From positions 417,342 to 481,341 of the forward strand of contig JAGMUV010000039.1 of assembly GCA_020744425.1 (NCBI GenBank): a stretch of 64,000 bases of DNA. Direction: 5' to 3'. The notes below the pieces were generated by a model that saw only the letters and a program-made list of their open reading frames with translations, was not told the origin of the DNA and ran no database searches. Source of the stretch: Dactylonectria macrodidyma (taxonomy: Eukaryota; Ascomycota; Sordariomycetes; Hypocreales; Nectriaceae). A program made the translations under genes and the position numbers. Below, one piece after another: positions 52,489-63,851 of this stretch (position 1 is its first letter; every line of letters starts with the position of its first letter).

Positions 52489-53930
52489 GTTGAGTTAGGA
52501 GTTAGAGTTGGTTGTTGAGGTTATAATTGTAGGAAAGTAAAAGAAAGTAAGTAGTTAGTGTGGTTAGAAGAAAAGAAAGAGTGAAAGTAGGGGTTAGTAA
52601 GGTTAAGAGGAGAGTTATTGTGTAAAGAAGTAGAAAGAAGTAAAGTAGGAAGAAAGACGAGTTAGGGGTTTTTTAAAGAGGGAGTGTTAGGTTAGTAAGG
52701 TGGAAAGGGTAGCGAAGGGTGAGGAGGAAGAAGAAGGAAGAGAAGAGAAGAAAAAAGGTAAAGTGATGAAGCAGGTGAAGAAGGTTAGGGTTGTAAGGCA
52801 GTGTGAGTTAAAGAAGGAAGTAAAAGGGTAAAGAGTGAGAGAGAAGAAGGTAAAGGGGGGAGAGGGAGGTAAGAGGAGAAGAAACAGAAGTTTAGTACAG
52901 TTTCAAAGGGTAGATCGGAAAGTCAGGAAACAGCAAGGTCAGTTGAGAAAGAGGCGGGAAGAAAAAGGGCATAGAGAGGGGAGACAAGCGAGAAAGAAAC
53001 GGGAAAGGCGGTAAAGGGGTGAAGAAGAGAGCAGATCGGTTCAATACGGCGTTATCGAGAAAAGGAGTCAGGCAGTGGGTGTAGACGAGGAAGGTAGGAC
53101 GTTAAATAGCGCGGAGGGTTGAGCAGTTGGGTTTAAGCACGGGTTTTCGCGAAGGGTTGCAAAACAGAGCACGTTCAGGTGGTTAGGACGGGTTTGAGGA
53201 ATGGAGAGCGGGCAGTTGGTAGAGGAGATCGAGTTAAGCGGCAAGTGGTGCAAAGCAGAAGACGTAAAGCAAGTAAAGAGGTAGTACACATCAGGTGGTT
53301 TAGGAGTTTGATTAAGTGAAGGAAAGGAGTATGTGTCGAGGAGGTCAAGGGCGTCGAGGCGGCGAGTATGAGTGTTGCAGACAGGTGTGTAGAAGCAGGT
53401 AAGAGTTGGGGAAGAAGGGCGTGGTCCAGGAGCGGTGGCGAGAGCGAATAGGAAGGTCGAGGTTAGCGCGAGTAGTAGTTGTTAGGGTTAAAGGGAGAAA
53501 ACATAGTTATTAAGGGGGGGAGTGTAGGGTTAGAAGGTTGTTTTGGGTTGGGTTTTGGCGCAGAGCGGGAGAGGAGGGAAGGAAGGTGGGTGTTAAAGTA
53601 GGCAAGAAAGGAACAAAGGGTTTAGGTGCAGGAAAGTGTGCATGTATATGCGCGTGCGTAGTAGGTGGCGAGAAGCAACAGTTGGTGAAGCGGAGTGTTG
53701 AGTGTTTCGCGTCAGGTGGCAAGAGGTAGAAGGGAGAGGAGGTATCAGACAAAGAAGGAGAAGGAGGTTTGTCAACAAAAGAGGAGAAAGCAGACGGGAT
53801 GGAGGTCAGAGTACAGGAAGGGAGAGAAAAGCGAAGGAGAAGAAAAAAAAGGGAAAGAGGAAGAGTCGAGTAGGGTAAGAAGTTCAGGAGTGTCAAAAAC
53901 GGAGAGTAAGAGAAACGGCAAGTCGAGAAC

Positions 53931-54012
53931 GCAAGTCGAGAACGCAAGTCGAGAACGCAAGTCGAGAACGCAAGTCGAGAACGCAAGTCGAGAACGGAAG
54001 TCGAGAACGGAA
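53931..54012 (+). repeat. 13-bp GTCGAGAACGCAA tandem array
   Basis: Six to seven consecutive copies, the last ones changed to GTCGAGAACGGAA. It is one of the few places in the tract where C is retained regularly. Confidence 0.9.
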
Positions 54013-54645
54013 GTTGCAAAGAAAAGGATTGTCAGGTGTAGGGTAGGAAAGTAGGTGAGGCGCGGTTGTTTTAGGACGAGTTGTTAGTGGCAAGTTAACA
54101 ACGTGGGGTTGGGAAAAGGAGAAGTTAGGATGTTAGGAAGTAGAGAGAAAAAGTGGAGAAAAGCGAGGGTTAGTGGTTATTCGTGTTTAGGGTGCAGACA
54201 AGGAGGGTCCAAGGCGAAGTAAGTGTTTTTACAAAAGGGTTAAGGCAGTTAATGGACAGTCAAGTTAAGTTTTAAGTAAGGGTTATGAAAATAAAGGTAA
54301 AGTAGAGGAAGAACGGGGCAAGGGAGAGTAACAAAAGGTAGTGAAGGTTTGGTCAAGAGTTAAAGTACAGTTTCAACGAGTAGAGCAAAACAGTTAGCGT
54401 TTTTACGTTGGTTACGAAGAAAAAGGTAAAGAGGAAGAGGAAGACGAAGGGCAGTTTAAGTAGCAAGGTCGTTAAGAGTAGTATGAAGCAAGGAAAGGGT
54501 TAGTAAAGGTAAAGCAGTTTGCAGCAGTTTTGTGGGTGTGTTACGTAGAAGGGAGTAGTGGTGTGTTTGGAGAGAGAAGAAGAGTAGAGCGGGACAAGGG
54601 TTGTTTAACAGACAAGAGGAGGAGTTGTTGTAGAGGCGAACAGGG

Positions 54646-54806
54646 GAAGGAAGGAAGGAAGGAAGGAAGAGAGGAAGGGAGGAAGGAAGGAAGAGAGGAA
54701 GGGAGGAAGGAAGGAAGAGAGGAAGGGAGGAAGGAAGGAAGAGAGGAAGGGAGGAAGGAAGGAAGAGAGGGAGGGAGGAAGGAAGGAAGAGAGGAAGGGA
54801 GGATGG
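54646..54806 (+). repeat. GGAA-based minisatellite
   Basis: Repeated 24-bp units of GGAAGGAAGGAAGAGAGGAA type, about six copies. All-purine on the + strand, so triplex-forming potential is likely. Confidence 0.9.
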
Positions 54807-57800
54807 AAGCAAAAGAAGGTTATAAAGGTTTTTGAGGCGAGTAAGTAAGTTGCGTTAGGTTTGGGAAGTGCAGAGAAGGAAAGGTAAGAGGTAAGAGGCA
54901 AGGAAAAGTAAAGGTACAGTAGTGGAGGCAGAAAAGACAAACAAGAGCGAGGGAGGTGGAGTTAATGAGGTTAGGAAAAAGCAGAACAAAGCGAAAAAAA
55001 AAGGTCGGAGGAGAGGTAGAGTGTGGAGCGTGGGGGAAGAAGGAAAAGGGCAGGTGGCAGAGGTCAAAAGTGTACGTTCAGGTAGTGAGAGTAGAGGGCA
55101 GGGAAAAGCAGGGAAACAGGGTCAGAAGTAGGGTAGAGGTAAGTAATGAGAGCGTCACGGTTAGGGGCAGAAGTTAGCGTAGTAAGGGCGAGGGTCGTTT
55201 TTAGAGGTTGTGTTAGAGGTAGTTTTCAGAAGCTAGGGGCAGTTGTTTTTACAAGGGTTAGGGTTAGAAAGCAGGAGTTAAAGTAGGAAAGAGGGTAGGA
55301 AGATACAGAGTAGAGCAAGAGTTGGGTTGGGGAGGCGGAAAGGAAAGGGAGAGTTAACGTTTTAGTAAATTAGTTATAAGCGGGTTTTCAAGGCGGACGT
55401 AACGTGGGGGTTTAAGCAGTCGGTTAAGGGGCAAGGAGGTAGTCAGAGCAGAGCAGGAAGGAGGAGAAGGAGGAAGTAAGAGGAGGAATCAGCGGTAGAA
55501 AGCAGCAGGGAGAAGAAGTAGCAGAAAGCGGTGGTGGTTAGCAGCAGTGGGGAACAAGTAAAAAGGCAGAAGGGAGGGGGAGGGGTTACAGTTAAAACAG
55601 TTACAGGGGAAAAGGTGGTCATGCGTAGGGCGACAGTAGTAGTAAAGTGAGTAAGTTTGTTTAAAGGCAGTTTCAGTTAGCACAGGTTTGGAAAGTGGTT
55701 TTAGTAAGGAGTGGAAGGGGTCAGAGGGAGAGAGGGTCAAGAGGAAGAAGGCAAGCAGCAGAGAGCGTAAGTAGAGCAGTAGGAGGGTTTACGTTAAGTT
55801 ACAGAAGGAAGAAGGGGAGTGCGTAATAAAAACAAAGCACGGTTAAGTTTTACGTTACGTTACGTTACGTTAGGTAGTGAGGTGTGTTTTGTTTAGAGTA
55901 GTGCAGTGTAGGGTAAGGAAGAGGTTAGAGGTTGGAGGTTGTAGTAGTTAGTAGTAAGTTGTAAAAAGGGTAGGTAGAGTAGTAAGGAGAAAGGAGAGAA
56001 GGGAAAAGAAAGCGGTAGAGTTTGAGAAGTAGAGGAGGTGGTGAGAGTGGAAAGTAGGGAAGAAGGTGTGGAAGGGTGGGAAGTTGGAAGTGAAAAGAAG
56101 CGGAAGACGAAAAAGAGGAAAAAGAGGTAAGTAGAGGTGGAAGTAGTAGAAGGGTAGTAAAAGTAAGGGTCAAAAGAGCAGGGAAGAGGGCGCGTAGTTA
56201 GTAAGAGTAAGTGTAAAAGTTGGAAAGGGGAGAAAGGGAAAGGCAGTAGAGTGAGTTGAAGAAAGTAGAAGGAAGGTTGTAAGGAGAGGTAAGGATAGGA
56301 GGGTGTTTTGGGTAAAAGAGAGAGAGAAGTTAGGGTAGAGTGTAGGGTAGGAGGTTGAGAGGAAGACGAGTGGGAGAGAGGAGTGTGTTTGAAAGTAAGA
56401 AGGAAAGTAGGGGAGAAGAAAAAGAGAAAGAAAGGGAGGAGTGAAAGTGTGAGTAGTAGAGTTAAAAGAAAGAAAAAAGAGGTGTTAGAAGAAAAGTAAA
56501 GGTAGAGAAGAGGGTGGGCGAGAGTGTAAGAGAGGGAAAAGGGTAGGAGGAAGGAGAGTAAGGAGTAGGGGTGTTAAAAGGTGGGAAGAGAAGTTAGGAA
56601 GAGAAGGGTGTGTGTAAGGTGTGTAGGGTAGTAGTTGTGAAAGGTGAGGAGGGAGAGTTTGTGAGTTAAAGGGTAAAGAGAAGTGGTAAAAGAGTAAAAA
56701 GGGGTTAAAAATAAAAAAAGGAGGAAAGGTATAGGAGGAAGAGTAGAGGAGAAGAGAAGAAAAAGAAGAAAGAAGAGGAAGGTGTTAGTAGGTGAAGTTA
56801 GAAAAAAAGGAAGTAGAAGGGAGAAGAAAAAGTGGGTTTAGGAGGTAAGGGAGTAGTAGTAGGTTGTGTGTATAAGGTTAGAGAGTGGGGTGAGTTGAGG
56901 AAGGAGGTAAGGAAGTGAGTAGAAGAGGAAGAGGAGGGTAAAAAGGGTAAGAAGTAAAAGGAGTGAAGAAGGAGGAAGGAAAAGGAACGAAGTTAAGAGG
57001 GTAAGTAAAAAGAGGTTAAAGGAAGAAGAAGTGAGAGAAAAAGGGGAAGGGGAAGGAGAAGAGAAAGGGAAGAAGAGAGAGAGAGGAGAGGAGAGAAAAA
57101 GAAGGAAGAAGGGAGCAGAACGTTTTAGTGAGAGTAGAAGGGGTAGGGGGTGAGAAGGTAGGTTAAGGTAAGAGAGTGATTTGTAGTTTTTAGAAGGAGG
57201 AGTGAGTGAGGAGTAAGTAGAGGTTAGAGAAGAGTGTAGAGAGGTAGGAAGGTGAAAGGTAAAAGAAGAAAGAGGGGAAAAGGGGGAAAGAAAAGGAAGA
57301 AGAGGAGAAGAAGAAGAGGAAGGGAGGAGGTAAAGGAAGAAAGAAGAGAGTAGAAGGTGTTAGGTAAGGTGTGTAAAGGTGGGAAGGTAAAGAGTGGAAA
57401 GAAGAAAGGGTGGAAGGACAGAAAGAAGGGTGGAAGGAAGAAAGGGTTGGAAAGAAGAAGAAAGGGAAAGGAAGAGAGAAGAAGAAAAGAAAGGGAAAGA
57501 AAGAAAGAAAGAAAGAAGAAGAAAAGAAAGGGAAAGAAAGAAAGAAGAGAGGAGAGAAAGGAAGGGTTAAAGTTAAGAAGTGAAAAGAGAAGTTTTTAAA
57601 GAGTAAAAGGGAAAGGAGTAAAGAAGGTAAGGTAAAGTAGGAAGTTAGTAAGAGTGTATGTTAGAAGAGTGGAGAGTGAGAAGTTTGTAGTAAAGGTTAA
57701 AAGGGGTGTTAGTATGTAGAGTAAGTAAAGGAAAAAAGTAAAAGTAGAAAGGGGTGGGTGTAGAGGTAAGGTAAGGAAGAGTGGTGTGTAGAGAGGTTAA

Positions 57801-57895
57801 AGGAGAGGAGTAAAAAAGGGTGAGTAAGGGTAAAGAGGGGGAGAAAAAAAAAGGTAAAGATGAGGGTAGGGGGAGAAAAGAAAGGGAGAGGGAGG

Positions 57896-57926
<31 letters not shown>

Positions 57927-58754
57927 AAGAGAAGAAAAGAGTAGGGAGAGTAAGAGAGGTGGTGGAGGAGAGAGAGGGAGAGAGAGAAAGAGAGGGAGAG
58001 AAAGAGAGAAGAAAAGAGTAAGGAGAGTAAGAGACGGTAGTGGAAGAGAGGAGAGAGAGTAAAGAGCGTAAGTAAAAAAGAAAGAAGAGAAGAAGAAGGA
58101 GGTAAGAGTGAGAAAGTAAAGGAGTAGAGTAGGTGTAGGAGCGGTTGTTGTGAGGGTTAGAGGGTGGAGTTTGGTTTGTTAAGGTTAGGGGGAGTGGTTG
58201 TTATAAGAGAGAAAGGGCGTCGTGTTTTAGAAGTAAGTTTAAAAGGGGTAGGAGTTAAGGAGTAGGTAAAGGGTGGTAAGGGGAGGTGCGGAGAAGGAGT
58301 GGTTGAGTGGAAAGAAGAGGTAGTTAAGTTAGTGTAGAGTTTGTAGTTTAAGAAAGGTGGGTAGGAAAAAGGAAAGAAAAGTAGGAAAGGGAAGAAGAAG
58401 AGGGGAAAGGAAGAGGTATGTAAGGTAGGAAGAAAAGTAAAAGTTGAGAGTTGTAGGTGTGTACGTTGTAGGGAAAGTAAGAGTAAAAGGTTAAAAGAGG
58501 TTAAGAGGGTAAGTAAAGAGTGTTAGGTGTAGAGTAAGGGTTGTAAGAAAGAAGGGTAAGGTAAGAGTTAAGGGTTGGTTTTGGAGGTTGTAAAGGTTAG
58601 GGAAGGAGGTAAGGTGGTTTTAAGAAGTGGTTGAGTGAAAAGGTAGGGTTTGGAAGAAAGGGTTTAAAGAAGTTGGAGGTAGTAAGTTAAGAGAAGTTGA
58701 GTAGTTGAAAAAGGAGAGGTGAAGAAGAGGAAGAAAGGTTGGGAGAGTGTTTGT

Positions 58755-58912
58755 ATTAAGGTTAGGGGGAGTGGTTGTTATGAGGGTTAGGGGGAGTAGT
58801 GGTTTGTTGTGAGGGTTAGGGGGAGTGGTTTGTTGTGAGGGTTAGGGGGAGTGGTTTGTTGTGAGGGTTAGGGGGAGTGGTTTGTTGTGAGGGTTAGGGG
58901 GAGTGGTGAAGT
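58755..58912 (+). repeat. 26-bp units containing GTGAGGGTTAGGGGGAGTGG
   Basis: Two variant and four near-identical copies of TTTGTTGTGAGGGTTAGGGG plus GAGTGG. The 16-bp core GGGTTAGGGGGAGTGG equals that of the array at 52389, and a single related copy lies at about 58176-58200. Marks the right side of the C-free tract. Confidence 0.9.
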
Positions 58913-59280
58913 GGAAGAGGAAGGGTTGGGTGTTGTAGTTTGGTTAGAGGAAGGAGAAGAAAGGGTTAAGGGTAAGAGGGGGGAGAAGAAGAGTTGTGTG
59001 GAGTTAGTTAGTAGAAGTTAAGTTTTGGGGAAAGGGGTTAATTAAAAAGGGTAGAAGAAGTTTAGTAAAAGAAGAAGAAAGAGGGGTTGAGGGAGTTGGA
59101 GAGAGGAGGAAGGAGGAAAGAGGTAGAGGAAGAAGTTAGGAAGAAAGTGGAGGGGAGTTAGGTGGGATAAGAGAGTTAAAAGGGTTAGTAAAAGAAGAGG
59201 TGTTAGTGTAGGAAGAAGTAAGGAGAGAAGAAAAAAAGTGGGAGGTAGTGTGTAGAGGTGGGGTAGGGAAGGGAGTGAAA

Positions 59281-60371
59281 AGTTGGTGGTTTTTTATTAT
59301 GTGTCGATTTGGGGGTCAGGTTTAGGTCGCAGACGGCTGTGGGTGGGGTACACTTTTTTAGAAAACAATATGGAAAAATGGATATTGATTTAAAAAGAAT
59401 TAATAGAAAGCTATGAGAGGTTTCCTAAGCACGGTGGCTATTTTATAGAGTTAGTTATGGAATTTAGAAGAAAGAAAGAGGAAAATAGAGTGGATGGGAG
59501 GGCGGACCCCACAGTAAAGTCTTGGCTCACGATTAATTCAATGGGGCATAGTGCGAGGCCCACTTAAAAGTCTTGGCTCACGATTAATTCAATGCGGTAT
59601 AGCGCGAGGACGGATGGGCTTACCTAAGCCGCTTTTTCGCACAGGTCGGTCGGAGTTGAGAGGTTCGGCCCGAAAGAAGCGCCCAACCAAGCCTCAAGGA
59701 CGGACGACATCACCGCTACCCTGTAGCTGGTCAAAACATCGCCAACGGGTTCCAAGTAAAGTGACGGAATAATAGACTCCTAGGGTTATCTTGCGTAGAG
59801 AGTATTCCGTTAACTTGTGAAGCTATTAGAAGTAGCACTTTTCCCCCGAGAACTAATAACGAAGGCGTGTTTGACGGGTGGCTGGGCGAATACTTTGTAT
59901 TACAATACGATGATAATTGTTTGGCTTTACTCTTACTTCTAAAGCGTACTGCAGAGACCCTTTAGCATCAGGATCGGGTCAGCATGTTAGACCAGCCTTC
60001 CCATAGTAACGCGAAGGAAAGGGAGACGTATGCTAACCAATTCTACGAGAATGCATGAAAAAAAAAACAAAAAAATCCTGAATGTAATTAGACGTGGCAT
60101 CCCGAAGAAACTGCTTGCTCGATTGCGCGCCCTCCAAAGCCTGTTCGCAGGCTTTGCTTTTACTCGATTATGTAATTTGCCAGACTGCCCGGGGTACACG
60201 TTCTGCGTCTCCTATTATTATTATCCCTTCTTGTGCGACGGATAGAGAGATTAAGCAAGATAATGTCTCAATCAGTCCTGAGACGTTGTGGTCGGCCTAA
60301 AAAAACAGCAGCGTCCGAAAAGGAGTGAGTGGTCCCAGGAACGTGCGTTGTAGCGTGCATGATTATAATGA
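59281..60371. other. Spacer between C-free tract and MULE
   Basis: Base composition returns to normal abruptly at about 59290. No gene is supported; a 73-codon frame at 59551-59772 shows no family features. A direct repeat lies at 59517-59608 (separate entry). A TG-rich stretch and an A-run (60057-60076) are seen. Confidence 0.45.
59517..59608 (+). repeat. 42-bp direct repeat
   Basis: Copies at 59517-59558 and 59567-59608 begin AAAGTCTTGGCTCACGATTA and differ at only a few positions. Origin unknown; they could be the ends or internal repeats of a decayed element. Confidence 0.8.
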
Positions 60372-63300
60372 GGGAATTGATATAGCGGCATGACATTTTT
60401 GATACAGCGGCATGACTCTTACAGCGGCATGACTTTTAGGAAATTTAATTGGCTAAAGGTCCCCGCGACCCACAGATACATTCTCTCAAAGGCGGTGTGA
60501 CTAGCTCCGATAACAAGACCTCTCTTTACCATATAAGCAAGTAGGTCGGGCTACCTTCCTAGAACAGGCTTTGCCCAGACGTCAAAACAAGGTCTTATTT
60601 TCAATACGGAACAAGACCAGTTTCATTAAAGGCCAGAGGGGCCAGCCATCTAGTATTCTATTCTCTGACTACTATAGAAGGAAGAGTCTCCTCGTCGCTC
60701 TCGAGCAGCTCCCATTGACTCCTTCGCCTCCGAATGCTGGGTTGTATCTTCCGTCCGCTAGCACGTACTCCTGTAGTTCTCCCAACTCCAAGAATCGCCG
60801 ATTGGCTACGTATTACGCGCTGGTTTGAAGTAACGACCTCACTACTGGCATCGCTGGTAGCCTGGCTACTGGCCTGGCCGCTGACCTGTTGGCTCGCTTC
60901 TAGTGCGAGCCTAGCAAGCGTCGGCTTATTTCGGCTCCCTGGTGGTCGACCTCGCCTGCGCCCTGACGCCTGACCGGCTGGTTTGCTGGTTGAATGGGTA
61001 CTAGGCTGACTACTTACCCCGATGGCTAGCCTTGCTGGAACAGCCTGCGTGGTGTTCCTGGGCCTGCCACGGAGAGATGTAGCGATCTTGGGGTCGAGGA
61101 TGCGTCGGTATGGATCTCGGGAGGTTGACTCTCGCAGCCGCCACCGTGGATGAACGTCCCATTTAGTGAAAGCCGTGGCAGAACCCAACTTTGAGTACAC
61201 CTTATGGTAGCAAGGGATGCCAAGCTCGATTGAAACCGAACAGTCGTCATTACAATCCCCGAGAGGGCTAGGGAATGGATTCTTCCCTGTCGGCATCGCT
61301 TTCCTCGCTAGCCGATACTGCTTTGTAATCAGTCCCAGACCTTTCGACGAAATCACTATTCGCAGTTCACCCAGGTACTCCGAGCTCGAGCCGAGGTAGT
61401 CGCGGGCAGTGAGCACCTCATCCTCTGCGCAGGCATGTGTGAAATCTCGCTCTTGATCCCTCATCATATCCTGCATCGCCTCAACAAGCCGATAGAGGTG
61501 GCTCATACCGTTAAGGAGATAACTCTTGATGTTGTTGTTGCTTGCTTCTGTGCCGGAGGTGACGCGGATGCCGAAGTTGCGGTATTTGCGGATGAAACAG
61601 CGTGCCCACTGAGCCCTCATGGGCATATACGTTCCATGGAGATATCGCAAGATTGCTCGCTGGTCATCGAACTTCTTGCAGAGGTCTTTCCACGCCTTCT
61701 CGTGAGCCTCCTCGGTCTCGGCAAACAAGACGAGCTTCCACATCACAAGAACCCCTCGATAGCTATGGGGAATGACCTCGGCAGTTGGCGCGAGGACGAG
61801 TTGTTGGTCCTTTGGGCGCAGCTCAGCCTGTGTCTGTACGGTAGAGTCCTCCCCATCGCTGCTATTGGGACTGCTACTGCTCCTACTGCCCTTGACCCAC
61901 TTCTGCTTCGATTTCAGCAGGACGTTCGAATTGATGTGGTGGATACAGAGCTGCTGTTGTACATTGGGGAACTGATCGTTTAGGGCAGCCTTCATTGAGT
62001 TGTCGAAGTCGGTAATGATGACGTCCGGTTGCCGAATCGCTTGCTGTTCTATGAGTTGTCGAATGCTCTCAGAGAGGAACTGAAACCCTTCTCGCCTCTC
62101 GTTATCAATCAGACCAAAAGCAGCGTTAAAAACGGTACCAAGGCAGGTCTGTCCTGTAGCCTGGAATAATGGGAGCTTGAAGCGATTGGTGTTGTATGTA
62201 TTGTCGAAGCTGATGACCTCGGGGAACCGCTTCCACATCCGAAGACAGTAGGGGAAGGTCCAGACAAGGCCAAGAAGGCGATTCGGATCATCGTTCGCCC
62301 ATTTCACGAGGTAAGAGATCTCCATCTCGTCGAAGAGTTTAATTAGCGCTGCAGTAGGCGTGTATCCACTAAGCTTGTCTCTGTTGACGAGAGATCTGGC
62401 GTTGTACATGTCTCTCTGTGTGAAGACAGACTCGGGATGTTGCTCCTGGACGACGGCCCGTACATCGCGGGCCCGGATTCCAACCCGGCGGCTTGTCGAT
62501 TCAACTGTAGCCCTGATGGGCGTAGTGAGCCTCCTGTGGGAGGGATGGGCAGATGGTCCGATACTGCGGCCGTGGTTGTGCTGGCCGTGTTCGGGCTTCG
62601 AGTGCTGTCGTAAAAGCCACTTGCCCTCCTCTAACGCCTCTGCAATAGCCATCCACTTACAACCACACTTTCGGGATTTACGTTGTCGGATCCCTACGCC
62701 TTTAGTAGGCCCAGGTTCTCCGAATCGATCGCATTGGAATGAATATCTGATCTTCCGACCTTTATATGAGTAGGCATTCCGTCGAACAACACCAAATCCA
62801 TGAGCCTTCGCGAAGGTATTCACCCAGTCGAAGAGAACCTCAGCTGATGGTGCTGGGTCGCCTGGGATCGGTGGATTCGGGATCGGGTCTGGGGTAGGTG
62901 ACGAGGATTGCTGGATGGGAGAAGATGTAATTGCCTCGGGGGTTGATGATCCTTGGGGAGTTTGGATAGGCGGCCTGTGTGGCGGAGAGTACGGCGGAGG
63001 GGATTCGTAGGCATCTGAACTGAGTGGTGACCAACCCCATCTCTCTCGCCATTGGCGTACTCGTTCGTACGACCGGCCAAGATCAATGGTTAGTGTCAGG
63101 TCTTCCCCGATAACCTCGCGTACCAACTTCAAGACGGACTCAAACTTGGCACTCGTTGCAGTCGGGAGCCTTTGGGCCGACTGTGGTAGAGAGTAGGGAG
63201 AGTGATTCGGTTTCGGGGCCTGGTATAGGTGCCCTAATTCGCTGCGATCGTCTTCGTCCGGATGGGAAATCGTTTAGGAGGTGTATCTCGTGATCGAAAC

Positions 63301-63843
63301 GGAGCTCCCATGCTGGCTCATGGAGCCCCTGTGATCCATGGGGTCGTGGAAAGGTTGATAATGTCTGTGGATAAGATGCAAAGAGATTTCCGAGTGCATC
63401 TTCGTCGCCAATTCCGTAGTACTGGCTGATACTTGTTGCTATACTACTTGCTGATCGTGGCCTGTTTGCAAGTAGAGGGGGGCTGAACCTGGCTTGTCGG
63501 CTCTGTCGCTGTCGTTTTCGAGGACGTAATTGATCGCTAGGGCTAGGGCTTCGAGTCCGACTTCGTCGTGAGCTTGAGAGAGATTCGGAATTAGGCATGA
63601 TGAAGGACCTTCTCAATGGGGGTTGAGAGACTCGTAGTGGATCTGATGGAGAGCTTGATCGCGTCGCGTCAGTAGCTAAGGGAAGAATTATGGAGAGCTA
63701 AGCTCTGGGTACAAATTTGAGCTGTTGGCAGAATGAAATGTGCTAACAAAAGAGGGTCCCGTCCAATTAAATTTCCTAAAAGTCATGCCGCTGTAAGAGT
63801 CATGCCGCTGTATCAAAAATGTCATGCCGCTATATCAATTCCC
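60372..63843. mobile_element. Complete Mutator-like element (MULE)
   Basis: 3472 bp, bounded by 81-bp inverted repeats at 60372-60452 and 63763-63843 that are identical as far as I can read them (start GGGAATTGATATAGCGGCAT). The flanks are an 8-bp target duplication TATAATGA (60364-60371 and 63844-63851). Each TIR holds three copies of GCGGCATGAC, presumably transposase-binding sites. One transposase gene on the minus strand. Confidence 0.93.
60658..63616 (-). CDS. MULE transposase
   Basis: The main minus-strand frame (63132-60658) gives 824 codons. An N-terminal FAR1/WRKY-GCM1-like zinc region comes first (YSFQCDRFGEPG...RKCGCKWMAI ... HGQHNHGRS). The MULE catalytic core follows with Asp in VISFDNTYNTNRF (about 310), Asp in VIITDFDNSMKAAL (about 375) and Glu in SGTEASNNNIKSYL (about 529), CIHHINSN between them. 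A SWIM-type finger is at about 640-665 (CSVSIELGIPCYHKVYSKLG), and the Ser/Arg-rich tail has an AT-hook-like GRRRGRPPGSRNK. The frame extends upstream of its first listed codon, and a second frame (63616-63140, MPNSESLSSSRRSRTRSPSP) probably supplies the N terminus through an intron or frameshift that I could not settle. The catalytic core is intact. Confidence 0.85.
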
Positions 63844-63851
63844 TATAATGA

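Larger units (their letters stand above)
52489..59280 (+). other. Near-cytosine-free, purine-rich tract
   Basis: About 6.8 kb whose + strand has G, A and some T but very little C. Many 60-base lines, for example those starting at 52561, 56521, 57001 and 57541, contain no C at all. C is somewhat commoner at 53000-54200. There is no credible gene. Frames here are artefacts of composition, since two of the three minus-strand stop codons require C on the + strand. It contains several microsatellites listed separately. The G-rich orientation is the same as that of the TTAGGG-like arrays. Confidence 0.9.

Noticed and set aside
53510..54019. Minus-strand frame of 169 codons, with several similar frames at 50636-51337 and 54456-56173
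   Set aside because: The + strand has almost no C, so two of three stop codons on the minus strand cannot occur. Long frames are expected by chance and their Ser/Pro/Leu/Phe-only composition is not protein-like.
54646..54806. CRISPR-like array
   Set aside because: Units are contiguous without unique spacers, and the genome is eukaryotic.
54530..54835. Repetitive Glu/Gly/Arg/Lys frame
   Set aside because: It is only the GGAA minisatellite read in frame.
57357..58062. Lys/Glu/Arg-rich frames in the purine tract
   Set aside because: Translation of GAAAGAAA and GAGAGA microsatellites; no start context or homology.
52389..58912. A true telomere end
   Set aside because: Repeats are degenerate 25-26-bp units rather than perfect TTAGGG runs, and transposon-bearing DNA continues for more than 4 kb beyond them.
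60734..61983. Plus-strand frames opposite the MULE transposase
   Set aside because: The minus strand encodes the complete catalytic triad; the plus frames are shadows.
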